A stretch of DNA of 64,000 bases from Gillisia hiemivivida (GTDB taxonomy: Bacteria > Bacteroidota > Bacteroidia > Flavobacteriales > Flavobacteriaceae). Where the stretch lies: assembly GCF_007997295.1 (NCBI RefSeq), contig NZ_VORY01000012.1, positions 1 through 64,000 of the forward strand. Reading direction: 5' to 3'. The position numbers and the translations under genes are program-made. Below, piece by piece: positions 34,770 through 43,270 of the stretch. The notes below the pieces were generated by a model. The model had not been told where the DNA came from. It saw nothing but the letters and a program-made list of their open reading frames with translations, and made no database searches. Numbering within the stretch: position 1 is the first letter of the stretch; every line of letters begins with the position of its first letter.

Positions 34770-35804
34770 TTATAATTTGAAATAATTTAGCTGTTTTCTC
34801 ACTTTGAATTTCCTAATCAAATTGAGAGGTTTCTTTTTTAGATAAGATCTATCGCTATTTAAAAACTCAATACAAGTATTTATTACTCGTTGGCTGGATT
34901 TTCCATCGGAGTAGGGGTGAGTAACATCAATATAATTCTGAATTGCTAGCATTACAGGTCGCGGTCTGCTTAAAGCTTTGGTAATGGCGTCTTCAATTTC
35001 AGAAACTTCAGCAATATCAATAAAATGTTCACCGGGTTTATTGTTTTTGAAAGTGACCACTGGTTTCTGCTGAAGAATGAATTCTGTAATGGCCGAGGTT
35101 GTGTCAGAAAACATTATATCTGCCTTTTTAAAGAGGGGTATTATATCTGTGGTATCGTAATAGGTTAGATTTTCATTCTGTATGGCTTTGAAAATTTCAA
35201 TCTTATCCTTAGCCAGTTTTGGATGTAAAACAACCTTGAATTCCCATTTTCCTATTTTAGATAATCGTTCAATTTCATTTACTACCTCTTCGTCATACGT
35301 CAAACTATATTTAGGAGAGAAGGTAGAGGAGATTAATATTACCGGTTTTTCGATAGAATTCCTCTCTATAGGGAACAATGGGTCTACTTTAGACCATCCT
35401 GTTTCTATCACTTCAAAATGCTTGTGTTGTTTCTGTAATTCTTTGAAAGGTCCTGTGGTAGAAGGTCCTTGGGTACAATAAAGATCAAAGAATCCTCTAA
35501 TTCTGAAATGGCCTTTTTTAAAACTATGTTTATTCGCTAAAAACCCGTGAAAAATCTGAACTTTTATTCCTGGTATAAAATCTGCCAAACTATCGGTAAT
35601 TGTTAATACAATATCCGGTTTATAAGAAATCACATCTTCTATAGAATCTAGCAGTTCTCCTTGTTCCGGAAAATATACTTTGGTATATTCTTGATCTGAA
35701 AACCACTTCACTTCATATCCTTGCCTCAAAATTTCTTTTTGAAGTGGACCACCTATAGGCAATGCGTAAGTATGACTTATATAAATTAAAAAACGATAAT
35801 TCAT
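34770..35804 (-). CDS. CDP-glycerol glycerophosphotransferase family protein
   Basis: A 344-residue GT-B-like protein related to the teichoic acid TagB/TagF enzymes (PF04464), which transfer glycerol phosphate. VQIFHGFLANKHSF is the family His motif. TGWSKVDPLFP is the conserved Gly-x-x-x-x-D start of the second domain. FSDTTSAITEFILQQKPVVTF is the Ser-rich C-terminal nucleotide-binding motif. In Gram-negatives such genes often build capsule or LPS with glycerol or ribitol phosphate, but several act on nucleotide-activated sugars instead. Its ATG abuts the stop of the GT9 gene, so the two are co-transcribed. Confidence 0.78.
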   Translation of the reverse strand: MNYRFLIYISHTYALPIGGPLQKEILRQGYEVKWFSDQEYTKVYFPEQGELLDSIEDVISYKPDIVLTITDSLADFIPGIKVQIFHGFLANKHSFKKGHFRIRGFFDLYCTQGPSTTGPFKELQKQHKHFEVIETGWSKVDPLFPIERNSIEKPVILISSTFSPKYSLTYDEEVVNEIERLSKIGKWEFKVVLHPKLAKDKIEIFKAIQNENLTYYDTTDIIPLFKKADIMFSDTTSAITEFILQQKPVVTFKNNKPGEHFIDIAEVSEIEDAITKALSRPRPVMLAIQNYIDVTHPYSDGKSSQRVINTCIEFLNSDRSYLKKKPLNLIRKFKVRKQLNYFKL

Positions 35805-36863
35805 TTACTGATAAGGGGTTATGAAATTTAATAGTTTCTTTTCAAAATAGGAAGGCTGAAATAGATTATACAATTCTTTTGATTTCTGTTTCACTTCTTT
35901 AGCGGAGTACTTATCAAACAACTCTGGGTGATAATCTTTTATGTGAACAGAAATATTTGTTGTACCATTTTCATACATACTCCAGTTTTCTTTAGGAACT
36001 CCTGGTGAGAATATCGCAAAGGTAGGAACATTTAAGGCCTTGGCCATATTTACAGCACCGCCCTCATTTCCTATTAAGGCATCACAATGAGAGGTTAGTG
36101 CCAAAAATTCTCTAAGATCGTGTCCAAAGCTCTTTAAAAAAATCGATTTTTGAGTGTGAGCATTACACAGCTCATAAACTTTTAATGCATCTTCTTTTTG
36201 TTTTGGAATATAATTGAAAAGGAATTGTGCATCTGTTTTTGCTGCTATTAGATCTAAAATTTCAGCTAAATACTTAAAAGGGAATGTTTTAGAATCGGTG
36301 CTTCCCAATACAGAGATCATCAATAATAATTTACGATCAACAATTCCTGCTGAAGCTAAGCTTTCCTTGGCATTTGATCTTTCCTTTTCCGTTAAGTAAA
36401 TCTTGGGCTTAATTTCCTTAGGAATGTTTTTTAGAATAGGTTCTAACATCCTTAAGCGCTTTTCTATCGCTGGTCCTGCGTTGGTTTGTGATGTGATATT
36501 TCTACTGAAATGATGGGTATGAAAGGGCTTTGTGTACCACTTTTTAAAAGAAACTCGAATACTTGCTCTGGAATATTTAGAGGTGATTGCAGATCCCAAC
36601 ATAGCATAAACATCTATCACAGCATCATATTTCTCCTTTTTCACCTCTTTCAGAAAAGAGGTGAATTGAATCGCTTTTTTGGTGTTTTCATCAAAATGAA
36701 GGATCTTATCTATAAACGGATTATGCTCCAGCACGGGTGTAGTATGGGCATAAACCAGATAATGTAATTCTGCATTGGGATATTCATTTCTAAGTGCTTC
36801 AAAGAGTATAGAAGATGTTAAGACATCTCCTATCATTTTCTGTTGAATCACTAATATTTTCAT
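35805..36863 (-). CDS. Glycosyltransferase family 9 (heptosyltransferase-like)
   Basis: A 352-residue GT9 enzyme that probably adds heptose or another sugar to the LPS core. KILVIQQKMIGDVLTSSILFEAL is the N-terminal family motif. ISVLGSTDSKTFPFKYL opens the second domain. IGNEGGAVNMAKALNVPTFAIFSPG is the nucleotide-sugar site. I start at the ATG at 36863 because this matches the family N terminus; an ATG eight codons upstream (36887) lies only six bases after the dapD stop and cannot be excluded. The glycan genes here directly follow dapD on the same strand. Confidence 0.88.
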   Translation of the reverse strand: MKILVIQQKMIGDVLTSSILFEALRNEYPNAELHYLVYAHTTPVLEHNPFIDKILHFDENTKKAIQFTSFLKEVKKEKYDAVIDVYAMLGSAITSKYSRASIRVSFKKWYTKPFHTHHFSRNITSQTNAGPAIEKRLRMLEPILKNIPKEIKPKIYLTEKERSNAKESLASAGIVDRKLLLMISVLGSTDSKTFPFKYLAEILDLIAAKTDAQFLFNYIPKQKEDALKVYELCNAHTQKSIFLKSFGHDLREFLALTSHCDALIGNEGGAVNMAKALNVPTFAIFSPGVPKENWSMYENGTTNISVHIKDYHPELFDKYSAKEVKQKSKELYNLFQPSYFEKKLLNFITPYQ

Positions 36864-36893
36864 TGGGGAATTTTTTGAGGAAAACATCTTTTT

Positions 36894-37709
36894 TTAAACA
36901 GCTACATTATATTCTCTCAAAGCATCATTTAAAGACGTCTTTTTATTAGTGCTCTCTTTTCTTTTTCCGATGATTAATGCACATGGAACCTGAAATTCAC
37001 CTGCAGGAAATTTCTTGGTATAGCTTCCCGGGATCACTACAGATCTGGAAGGAATATATCCTTTAATTTCTTTAGGTTCTGTTCCTGTAACATCTATGAT
37101 CTTAGTGGAACCTGTAAGTACTACATTTGCTCCTAGAACAGCTTCTTTTTCTACTCTTATTCCTTCTACCACGATACAACGCGAACCAATAAAAGCATTG
37201 TCTTCAATAATCACCGGGGCTGCTTGTAGAGGTTCAAGAACTCCTCCAATTCCAACTCCACCGCTTAAATGAACAAACTTACCAATCTGAGCACAACTAC
37301 CAACAGTTGCCCAAGTATCTACCATAGTTCCTTCATCTACATAAGCACCAATATTTACATAACTCGGCATTAAGATCACTCCACTAGAAATATAGGCCCC
37401 ATGTCTCGCAACTGCATTTGGTACTACACGAATTCCTTTTTCTTTATATCCTCTCTTAAGGGGCATTTTATCATGATATTCAAAAATCCCTGCTTCTAAA
37501 GTTTCCATTTTTTGAATAGGGAAGTAAAGCACAACCGCTTTTTTAACCCATTCATTAACCTGCCAACCCTTAGCTGTAGGCTCAGCGACTCTTAATTCTC
37601 CTTCATCCAAAAGATTGATCACTTTCCTAATGGCATTTATAGTGGATTCTTCTTTTAATAGCTCCCTGTTTTCCCAGGCTTCTGATATTTGAGTTTCTAA
37701 TGATTGCAT
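36894..37709 (-). CDS. dapD: Tetrahydrodipicolinate N-succinyltransferase
   Basis: Lysine and peptidoglycan (diaminopimelate) biosynthesis: transfers succinyl from succinyl-CoA to tetrahydrodipicolinate. It has 271 residues. The N-terminal helical domain is followed by a left-handed beta-helix with hexapeptide repeats (about 100-215: GAYISSGVILMPSYVNIG, GAYVDEGTMVDTWATVG). The C-terminal KKFPAGEFQVPCALIIGKR matches the family. The gene is divergent from ruvX, with both promoter regions inside 37710-37796. It leads into the GT9 and CDP-glycerol-type genes, perhaps through read-through. Confidence 0.95.
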   Translation of the reverse strand: MQSLETQISEAWENRELLKEESTINAIRKVINLLDEGELRVAEPTAKGWQVNEWVKKAVVLYFPIQKMETLEAGIFEYHDKMPLKRGYKEKGIRVVPNAVARHGAYISSGVILMPSYVNIGAYVDEGTMVDTWATVGSCAQIGKFVHLSGGVGIGGVLEPLQAAPVIIEDNAFIGSRCIVVEGIRVEKEAVLGANVVLTGSTKIIDVTGTEPKEIKGYIPSRSVVIPGSYTKKFPAGEFQVPCALIIGKRKESTNKKTSLNDALREYNVAV

Positions 37710-37725
37710 TGTATATAGTTTTTAG

Positions 37726-37733
37726 CAAATATA
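37726..37733 (-). promoter_or_regulatory. Possible -7 box of dapD
   Basis: CAAATATA on the plus strand reads TATATTTG on the minus strand, an exact TAnnTTTG box 16 bases before the dapD ATG. No well-spaced -33 box is present. The ruvX promoter lies just beyond it. Confidence 0.4.
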
Positions 37734-37750
37734 ACTGCTTCACACCAATT

Positions 37751-37783
37751 TTTGGATGCATAGGGATATAAACCTTACCTTTG
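37751..37783 (+). promoter_or_regulatory. Putative promoter of ruvX
   Basis: TTTG at 37751-37754, a 21-base spacer and TACCTTTG at 37776-37783 match the Bacteroidetes consensus at both boxes. The start point near 37790 leaves a leader of roughly seven bases before the ATG at 37797. Confidence 0.65.
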
Positions 37784-37796
37784 CTTAAAATTTACT

Positions 37797-38204
37797 ATGG
37801 CAAGAATTTTGGCCTTGGATTATGGTACAAAACGTACGGGCATTGCAGTTTCTGATGAAATGAAAATTATAGCTTCAGGTCTCACTACTGTTGATACTAG
37901 AGAGTTAATGAAGTTTTTGGAATCTTATTTTATTTCTGAAAATGTGGAATTAGTTCTTATAGGGGAACCTAAGCAAATGGATAATTCTGCTTCGCAAAGT
38001 GAAGTTGCAATTTCAGAATTTATCAAAAAGTTCACGCTGAAGTTTCCAGTGATGCAATTAAAAAGAGTGGACGAACGCTTTACATCAAAAATGGCAGTTA
38101 AAACCATGATAGATAGCGGACTAAAAAAGAAAAAACGACAAAATAAGGCCTTAGTAGACGAAATAAGCGCAACCATAATTTTACAGTCTTATTTATATTC
38201 TTAA
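37797..38204 (+). CDS. ruvX: Putative pre-16S rRNA nuclease (RuvX/YqgF family)
   Basis: RNase H-fold protein of 135 residues involved in 16S rRNA maturation and formerly called a Holliday junction resolvase. ILALDYGTKRTGIAVSD at the start holds the first catalytic Asp. LIGEPKQMDNSASQ carries the family strand with Glu. VDERFTSKMA and the closing DEISATIILQSYL contain the remaining acidic residues. It is the first of three plus-strand genes (ruvX, def, DUF5606) 35-58 bases apart. Confidence 0.93.
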   Translation: MARILALDYGTKRTGIAVSDEMKIIASGLTTVDTRELMKFLESYFISENVELVLIGEPKQMDNSASQSEVAISEFIKKFTLKFPVMQLKRVDERFTSKMAVKTMIDSGLKKKKRQNKALVDEISATIILQSYLYS

Positions 38205-38239
38205 AAATTCAATATCAAACTTTCAATATTTATTTTAAA

Positions 38240-38830
38240 ATGATTTTACCCATTATAGCCTACGGAGATCCTGTGTTAAGGAAGAAGGGAATTGAGATCT
38301 CGGAAGATTATCCAAAATTAAAAGAATTTATTGCAAACATGTGGGAAACCATGTATGAGGCCGCCGGAGTTGGTTTAGCAGCACCGCAAGTAAATAAAGC
38401 TATTCGATTGTTTATAATAGATGCTTCACCATTTGCAGATGACGAAAATATTAGTGAAGAAGAAAATGCACAACTCGCAGAAATGAAAATGGTTTTTATC
38501 AATCCAAAGATCATTGCTGAAGAAGGGGAAGAGTGGGCATTCAATGAGGGTTGCTTAAGTATCCCAGATGTTAGGGAAGATGTTTTTAGAAAACCTACCA
38601 TTACAATCGAATATTTGGATGAGAATTTTAAATCTCATACAAAGACATTCGAAGGAATAGGAGCAAGGGTAATTCAGCATGAATATGATCATATTGAAGG
38701 GATCTTGTTTACAGATAAACTATCCAGTCTAAAAAAACGTTTAATTAAAGGAAAATTGACAAATATCTCAAAAGGAAAAGTACATGCTGATTATAGAATG
38801 CATTTTCCACTTATGAAAAAAGGACGTTAA
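38240..38830 (+). CDS. def: Peptide deformylase
   Basis: Removes the N-formyl group from nascent proteins. It has 196 residues with all three motifs: GVGLAAPQV (motif 1), EGCLSIP (motif 2, metal-binding Cys) and QHEYDHIEGILF (motif 3, HExxH). An acidic insert (DENISEEENAQLAEMK, about 75-90) lies between motifs 1 and 2, as in other Bacteroidetes enzymes. It is linked with ruvX upstream and with the DUF5606 gene downstream. Confidence 0.95.
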   Translation: MILPIIAYGDPVLRKKGIEISEDYPKLKEFIANMWETMYEAAGVGLAAPQVNKAIRLFIIDASPFADDENISEEENAQLAEMKMVFINPKIIAEEGEEWAFNEGCLSIPDVREDVFRKPTITIEYLDENFKSHTKTFEGIGARVIQHEYDHIEGILFTDKLSSLKKRLIKGKLTNISKGKVHADYRMHFPLMKKGR

Positions 38831-38888
38831 TCCTTTTGATATTAAAAGCAGAGATGTGATATTTGTCAGCCAAAATTTATAACACAAT

Positions 38889-39332
38889 ATGGGTTTAGAA
38901 AAAATTTTATCAATTTCCGGAAAACCGGGATTATATGAGTTATCAGCACAGACTAGAGGTGGTTTTATCGCTAAATCTATTATAGATCAGAAAAAGATCG
39001 CAGTGAATGTGCGGCATAACGTAAGTTTATTAAGTGAGATCGCTATTTATACATATACTGAAGAAGTTCCTTTAGGTACTATTTTTCAGAAAATGTTTGA
39101 AAAGGAAGATGGAAAAGAAGCAATAAGCGCGAAAGCTTCAAAGAAAGAATTAGAAGCTTATTTTTCTGAAGTCTTACCAGATTACGATTCAGATAGAGTA
39201 TATCAAAGCGATATTAAAAAAGTGATCCAATGGTATAATTTATTGATCAGTAATGGATTTACCGATTTTTCTGTAGAGGAGAAAGATAAAGCAACTTCAG
39301 AAGAAAAAACTACTTCTGGCGAGGAGGAATAA
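38889..39332 (+). CDS. DUF5606 domain protein
   Basis: A 147-residue cytoplasmic protein. LEKILSISGKPGLYEL is the signature start of DUF5606, a Bacteroidetes-specific family of unknown function usually next to the peptide deformylase gene, as here. ETYFSEVLPDYD-like sequence and QWYNLLISNGFTDF fill the middle. The C-terminal tail of about 20 residues is acidic and disordered (TSEEKTTSGEEE). A strong hairpin terminator follows, ending the ruvX-def operon. Confidence 0.85.
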   Translation: MGLEKILSISGKPGLYELSAQTRGGFIAKSIIDQKKIAVNVRHNVSLLSEIAIYTYTEEVPLGTIFQKMFEKEDGKEAISAKASKKELEAYFSEVLPDYDSDRVYQSDIKKVIQWYNLLISNGFTDFSVEEKDKATSEEKTTSGEEE

Positions 39333-39351
39333 ATTACAGATTTTATCATAT

Positions 39352-39388
39352 AAAAAAGCAGCTTTAAATATTTTAAAGCTGCTTTTTT
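39352..39388 (+). terminator. Intrinsic terminator of the ruvX-def-DUF5606 operon
   Basis: AAAAAAGCAGCTTTAA at 39352-39367 pairs perfectly over 16 bp with TTAAAGCTGCTTTTTT at 39373-39388, with a five-base loop and a closing run of six T. It begins 19 bases after the DUF5606 stop. Confidence 0.87.
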
Positions 39389-39456
39389 ATGCTATTTATT
39401 GAAATATTTCTCTTCAGAAATAAATTCACAATTGTATTTTTACAAAAAGCATCATT

Positions 39457-40230
39457 ATGAATACAAGACAAGATCAATTAAAAGCTATAGACAGACTTTT
39501 AACTATAATGGATGAGCTCCGGGCAGAATGTCCTTGGGATAAAAAACAAACTATGGAGTCTCTGCGGCATCTTACCATAGAGGAAGTTTACGAGTTGGGC
39601 GATGCCATATTGGACAATGATTCTGAGGAAATAAAGAAAGAACTGGGCGATATTCTATTGCATATTGTGTTTTATGCAAAGATTGGAAGCGAGAAAAGTG
39701 AGTTTGATATTGCTGATGTTACAAATAGTATCTGTGACAAGCTTATTGAACGGCATCCACATATTTATGGAGATGTAAAAGTAGCAAGTGAAGAAGAGGT
39801 AAAACAGAATTGGGAAAAACTAAAACTAAAAGAGGGTAAAAAAAGTGTTTTAGAAGGAGTTCCTGTTTCCTTGCCTTCCCTAGTAAAGGCAAGTAGAATT
39901 CAAGAGAAAGTAGCCGGTGTAGGATTCGATTGGGAAGAACCCCAACAGGTCTTTGAAAAACTAAAGGAAGAACTAGAGGAACTACAGCACGAGGTGGATG
40001 TAGCCGATAAAGATAAAATGGAGGCTGAATTTGGAGATGTGCTGTTCTCTATGATCAATTATGCCAGGTTCCTCAATATAAACCCGGAAAATGCTTTAGA
40101 ACGTACTAATAAAAAGTTTATAAAACGTTTTCAGTATCTTGAAGGCAAAGCACATGAAAGAAATACGCCATTACGCGATATGAGTTTGGCAGAAATGGAT
40201 GTTTTTTGGGAAGAAGCTAAGTCCCTTTAA
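39457..40230 (+). CDS. mazG: Nucleoside triphosphate pyrophosphohydrolase
   Basis: Hydrolyses NTPs to NMPs and pyrophosphate, removing damaged nucleotides. It has 257 residues with two MazG repeats. The N-terminal one has EEVYELGDAI...EEIKKELGDILLHIVFYAK (EExxE...ExxD). The C-terminal one has KEELEELQHEV...MEAEFGDVLFSMINYAR. ECPWDKKQTMESLRHLTIEE is the family start. It is transcribed alone and ends at a zero-loop palindromic terminator. Confidence 0.94.
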   Translation: MNTRQDQLKAIDRLLTIMDELRAECPWDKKQTMESLRHLTIEEVYELGDAILDNDSEEIKKELGDILLHIVFYAKIGSEKSEFDIADVTNSICDKLIERHPHIYGDVKVASEEEVKQNWEKLKLKEGKKSVLEGVPVSLPSLVKASRIQEKVAGVGFDWEEPQQVFEKLKEELEELQHEVDVADKDKMEAEFGDVLFSMINYARFLNINPENALERTNKKFIKRFQYLEGKAHERNTPLRDMSLAEMDVFWEEAKSL

Positions 40231-40246
40231 AAATAGGCTCAAATAC

Positions 40247-40278
40247 AAAAAGGCGAAGTTTTAAAACTTCGCCTTTTT
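40247..40278. terminator. Bidirectional terminator, perfect 32-bp palindrome
   Basis: AAAAAGGCGAAGTTTT (40247-40262) is followed at once by its exact complement AAAACTTCGCCTTTTT (40263-40278). It has A-runs and T-runs on both flanks and can end both mazG and the convergent DUF349 gene. The central bases must form the loop. Confidence 0.85.
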
Positions 40279-40298
40279 AATTATAAAATAATTTTCTG

Positions 40299-42425
40299 TT
40301 AATATAAAGACTTCACTTTTTGTAATTTCTCTTTCCAGATAATTAATTGCTCTTTATGCTCTGCTATATTCTTGTGAACTGCCTGGACTAAAGGATTATC
40401 GTTATCTACATTAGAAAAGAATTGCAAGTTGTTCTCTAACTGACGGATCTCTGCCTTTGTTTCTTCCACTTTTTTGCTCAAGAAATAATGCTCATTTCGC
40501 AATTTTTTCTCGTCATCGGAATCATTAATAGCCTGAATTTTATTTTCATACTTCATCATCTCAGCCTTGGTATGATCTACATCCAGTTTAGAGAATAATT
40601 GATCCAGGACTTTATTGAATTTCCCTTCAATAAAACGTTTATTATAAGGTACTTTTCCAATATTCTTCCATTCTTCTATAGCCGCTTTTATCTTAGGGAG
40701 ATCTTTTTTCTTATCACCCTCAAATTCCATAGCTTTTAAAGAATCTAATAATTCTTTTTTCTGATCGAATGCTTTAGATTCTTCCTCATTTTCTTCATTA
40801 CTTGATTTATGAAGTTTGTCGAAAAAATGATTACAAGCAGCTTTAAACTGTTTCCAAACCTTATCACTATCCTTCCTAGGCACATGTCCAACCTTTTTCC
40901 AGTCGGTTTGTATCTTTTTCATCAAAGGCATAGTCGCCTTAAGATCTTCGTTATCCTTATTATCTTCTGCAATCTGAATTAGCTCTTTTTTCTTATTGAG
41001 ATTTTCATATTGCTCCTTTTTCAAGGATTTGTAGTAGGCATTCTTATTACGATTAAATTGTCTTACTACTTGTTTAAAAGCACTCCAAGTGGCTTCATTC
41101 TTTTCTCTTGGAACTTTACCAGCATCAAAAAAGGATTGTCTTAAAACTTCTATCTCCTTTATTTTTTGTTGCCATTGGTTATGTGAACTAAAATTAGTTT
41201 CTGCAGTTGCCTTTAACTTTTCTATGATCTCTTGTTTTAACTCAAGATTTTTTTCAAATGTCTTTTCTAGATCATCATAATAGGACTGTCTTAGGTCATG
41301 AATTTTACGTGTAGCTTCACTAAAACGATCCCAAATATCGTCCCTGAATTCTTTTGCAACAGGGCCAAGTTCTTCCTTCCACATTTTGTGCAGCATTTGT
41401 AATTCCCTTAACGCACGATTGGTATCTGTTTCAAGAGTTAACTCTTCTGCACGGTCTATGATCTTTAATTTTTGTTCTAGATTATGTTTAAAATCCATAT
41501 CTCTAAAATCCCTGTTGAGATGAAGGAAATCATAAAAATTCTCAACGTGGTGATGGTAAGTGTTCCAGACCGTATTGTATTTATCTCTAGGAATAGCACC
41601 TGCAGTACGCCATTTGTCCTGTAATTCCTTGAAATGTTTATAGGTTGTGTTTATATTTTCTTCTACTCCCAAAAGACCTTTCAGCTCCTCTATGATCTCT
41701 AACCTAAGATTTAGATTCTTATTAAGATCTTGTTTTAGTTGCTGATAGTACTTGTTTCTTTTTTCTTTATAATCAAAATATATAGAATTGAACTCCTTTT
41801 TAATTGGGGTAGAATAATGGAAATCTATAATATTTCCACCATCTGCTAGAAATTCTTCTTTTTTCTCTTCTAGTTCTTCATCGAACTTAGCATTGAATTC
41901 AGCTTTAATTTCTTCAACATGCTCCTTTATTGCCTGAATTTTCTGAGACTTTATAAGTTGTTCCAGTTCTGCAACCAAGGCCTCTTTTGTCATTGCATGG
42001 AAATCCTTCTTCTCAATTCCGTGACGTTCCGTAGTTGTTTCGTCCTCGCTATCTTCTGCTACAGAATCTTCAAATTCAGATTGAACACTTTTCTTTTCTG
42101 TTGATACCGGAGTTTCCTCTTCTTCATCTTCCAGATCTTGATCTTTGCTAAGTTCGTGTTCTTTTTCTTTAGTTTCAGAGGACTTGCCAAGAGTTTCACT
42201 TTCATCTACCATTGCGTTCTCCAATTCGTACTTTTCCTTTTCTGAAGTAGTTTGTTTGGATTTTTCAGAATCTGAAAATGAATTTTCCTTGGATTCATCT
42301 TCATTGCTCTCCTTGTTTTTTTCTGAAGTAATGTCTTTGCTAGCGGAAGCAATTATTTCAGAAGTGTTTTTATCTTCTTTTGGGAGGTCGTCATTCTTCA
42401 TGTTTTCATTTTCTTGCTGAGACAT
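40299..42425 (-). CDS. DUF349 repeat protein with long acidic N terminus
   Basis: A 708-residue soluble protein. The first 130 residues are disordered and very acidic, rich in Glu, Ser, Asp and Lys (NEDESKENSFSDSEKSK). The remainder comprises repeated helical DUF349 units, recognisable by KELQDKWRTAGAIPRDKY, KEIEVLRQSFFDAGKVP, KKIQTDWKKVGHVPRKD and IEEWKNIGKVPYNKR. The C-terminal part is a coiled coil (EETKAEIRQLENNLQ). DUF349 proteins are almost ubiquitous in Bacteroidetes and of unknown function. The start is the ATG at 42425; a TTG nine bases upstream is in frame. It is divergent from no close gene and separated by about 107 bases from aroE upstream. Confidence 0.82.
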   Translation of the reverse strand: MSQQENENMKNDDLPKEDKNTSEIIASASKDITSEKNKESNEDESKENSFSDSEKSKQTTSEKEKYELENAMVDESETLGKSSETKEKEHELSKDQDLEDEEEETPVSTEKKSVQSEFEDSVAEDSEDETTTERHGIEKKDFHAMTKEALVAELEQLIKSQKIQAIKEHVEEIKAEFNAKFDEELEEKKEEFLADGGNIIDFHYSTPIKKEFNSIYFDYKEKRNKYYQQLKQDLNKNLNLRLEIIEELKGLLGVEENINTTYKHFKELQDKWRTAGAIPRDKYNTVWNTYHHHVENFYDFLHLNRDFRDMDFKHNLEQKLKIIDRAEELTLETDTNRALRELQMLHKMWKEELGPVAKEFRDDIWDRFSEATRKIHDLRQSYYDDLEKTFEKNLELKQEIIEKLKATAETNFSSHNQWQQKIKEIEVLRQSFFDAGKVPREKNEATWSAFKQVVRQFNRNKNAYYKSLKKEQYENLNKKKELIQIAEDNKDNEDLKATMPLMKKIQTDWKKVGHVPRKDSDKVWKQFKAACNHFFDKLHKSSNEENEEESKAFDQKKELLDSLKAMEFEGDKKKDLPKIKAAIEEWKNIGKVPYNKRFIEGKFNKVLDQLFSKLDVDHTKAEMMKYENKIQAINDSDDEKKLRNEHYFLSKKVEETKAEIRQLENNLQFFSNVDNDNPLVQAVHKNIAEHKEQLIIWKEKLQKVKSLY

Positions 42426-42532
42426 ATTTTTCAATGTTAAGGTTCGTCAAAATATTAATTTCTGAAAGATAACAACTCCGTAAAAACCTAACAAGGTTTT
42501 ATATCATTTTATGGCTTGAAAGAATAGGCGTG

Positions 42533-43270
42533 TTAAAATTTCTGATTCCAGATTTCCCAAGCTTTTTCTGCCTGAGACTCTAACATAGCTAGTCCGTTTG
42601 TAACTTCCGCGTTTTGAAGTAACGCAAGTTTCATCAATTTTGTATGCGAAGGATTATAAATTAAGTCGAAAACCAAGTGGTTTGACGTAAGTAATTGTGT
42701 TGGAATAGGAGGGTACTGCTCGATATTAGGGAAAGTTCCCAGTGGTGTACAGTTAATAATCAGCGTATATTCCTCCATAATTTCTGGAATTACTTCTGAA
42801 TAAATAAGGTTGTGAGAAGATTTAGATCTGGATACATAGGTTGCTTCAATACCTAATTTTTGAAGTGCATAAGAAACTGCCTTAGAAGCACCTCCGGTTC
42901 CTAAGATCAATGCTTTGGTATGATGTGGTTTTAAATACGGTTTAAGAGCTTCAGAAAAACCAAAAAAATCTGTATTGTAGCCAATTAATGTTCCATCGGG
43001 CTTTATTTTAATTGTATTTACAGCTCCAATTTCTTTTGCAGTAATCTCTATTTCATCTAAAAATGGGATAATAGCTTCTTTATATGGGATAGTAACATTA
43101 AAACCTTTAATCCCAGGATTGTCGCTAAGAAGCTTTGGGAATTGAGTTATATCTGTTAGATCGAAATTTTTATAAGTTGCTTCGATTTTTTCAGAAGAAA
43201 ATTTCTGATTAAAATACGTTCTGGAAAATGAATAATCGATATTCTTTCCAATGAGTCCAAAGATTTTCAT
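42533..43270 (-). CDS. aroE: Shikimate dehydrogenase
   Basis: NADPH-dependent reduction of 3-dehydroshikimate to shikimate in aromatic amino-acid synthesis. It has 245 residues, shorter than the 270-residue enterobacterial form. NVTIPYKEAI carries the catalytic Lys and GTGGASKAVSYAL the NADPH-binding loop. YSFSRTYFNQKF is the shikimate-binding Ser motif region. NGLAMLESQAEKAWEIW is the C-terminal helix. Its ATG overlaps the stop of the second DUF368 gene (ATGA), so it is translationally coupled to these transporters; the linkage has no evident metabolic reason. Confidence 0.92.
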   Translation of the reverse strand: MKIFGLIGKNIDYSFSRTYFNQKFSSEKIEATYKNFDLTDITQFPKLLSDNPGIKGFNVTIPYKEAIIPFLDEIEITAKEIGAVNTIKIKPDGTLIGYNTDFFGFSEALKPYLKPHHTKALILGTGGASKAVSYALQKLGIEATYVSRSKSSHNLIYSEVIPEIMEEYTLIINCTPLGTFPNIEQYPPIPTQLLTSNHLVFDLIYNPSHTKLMKLALLQNAEVTNGLAMLESQAEKAWEIWNQKF

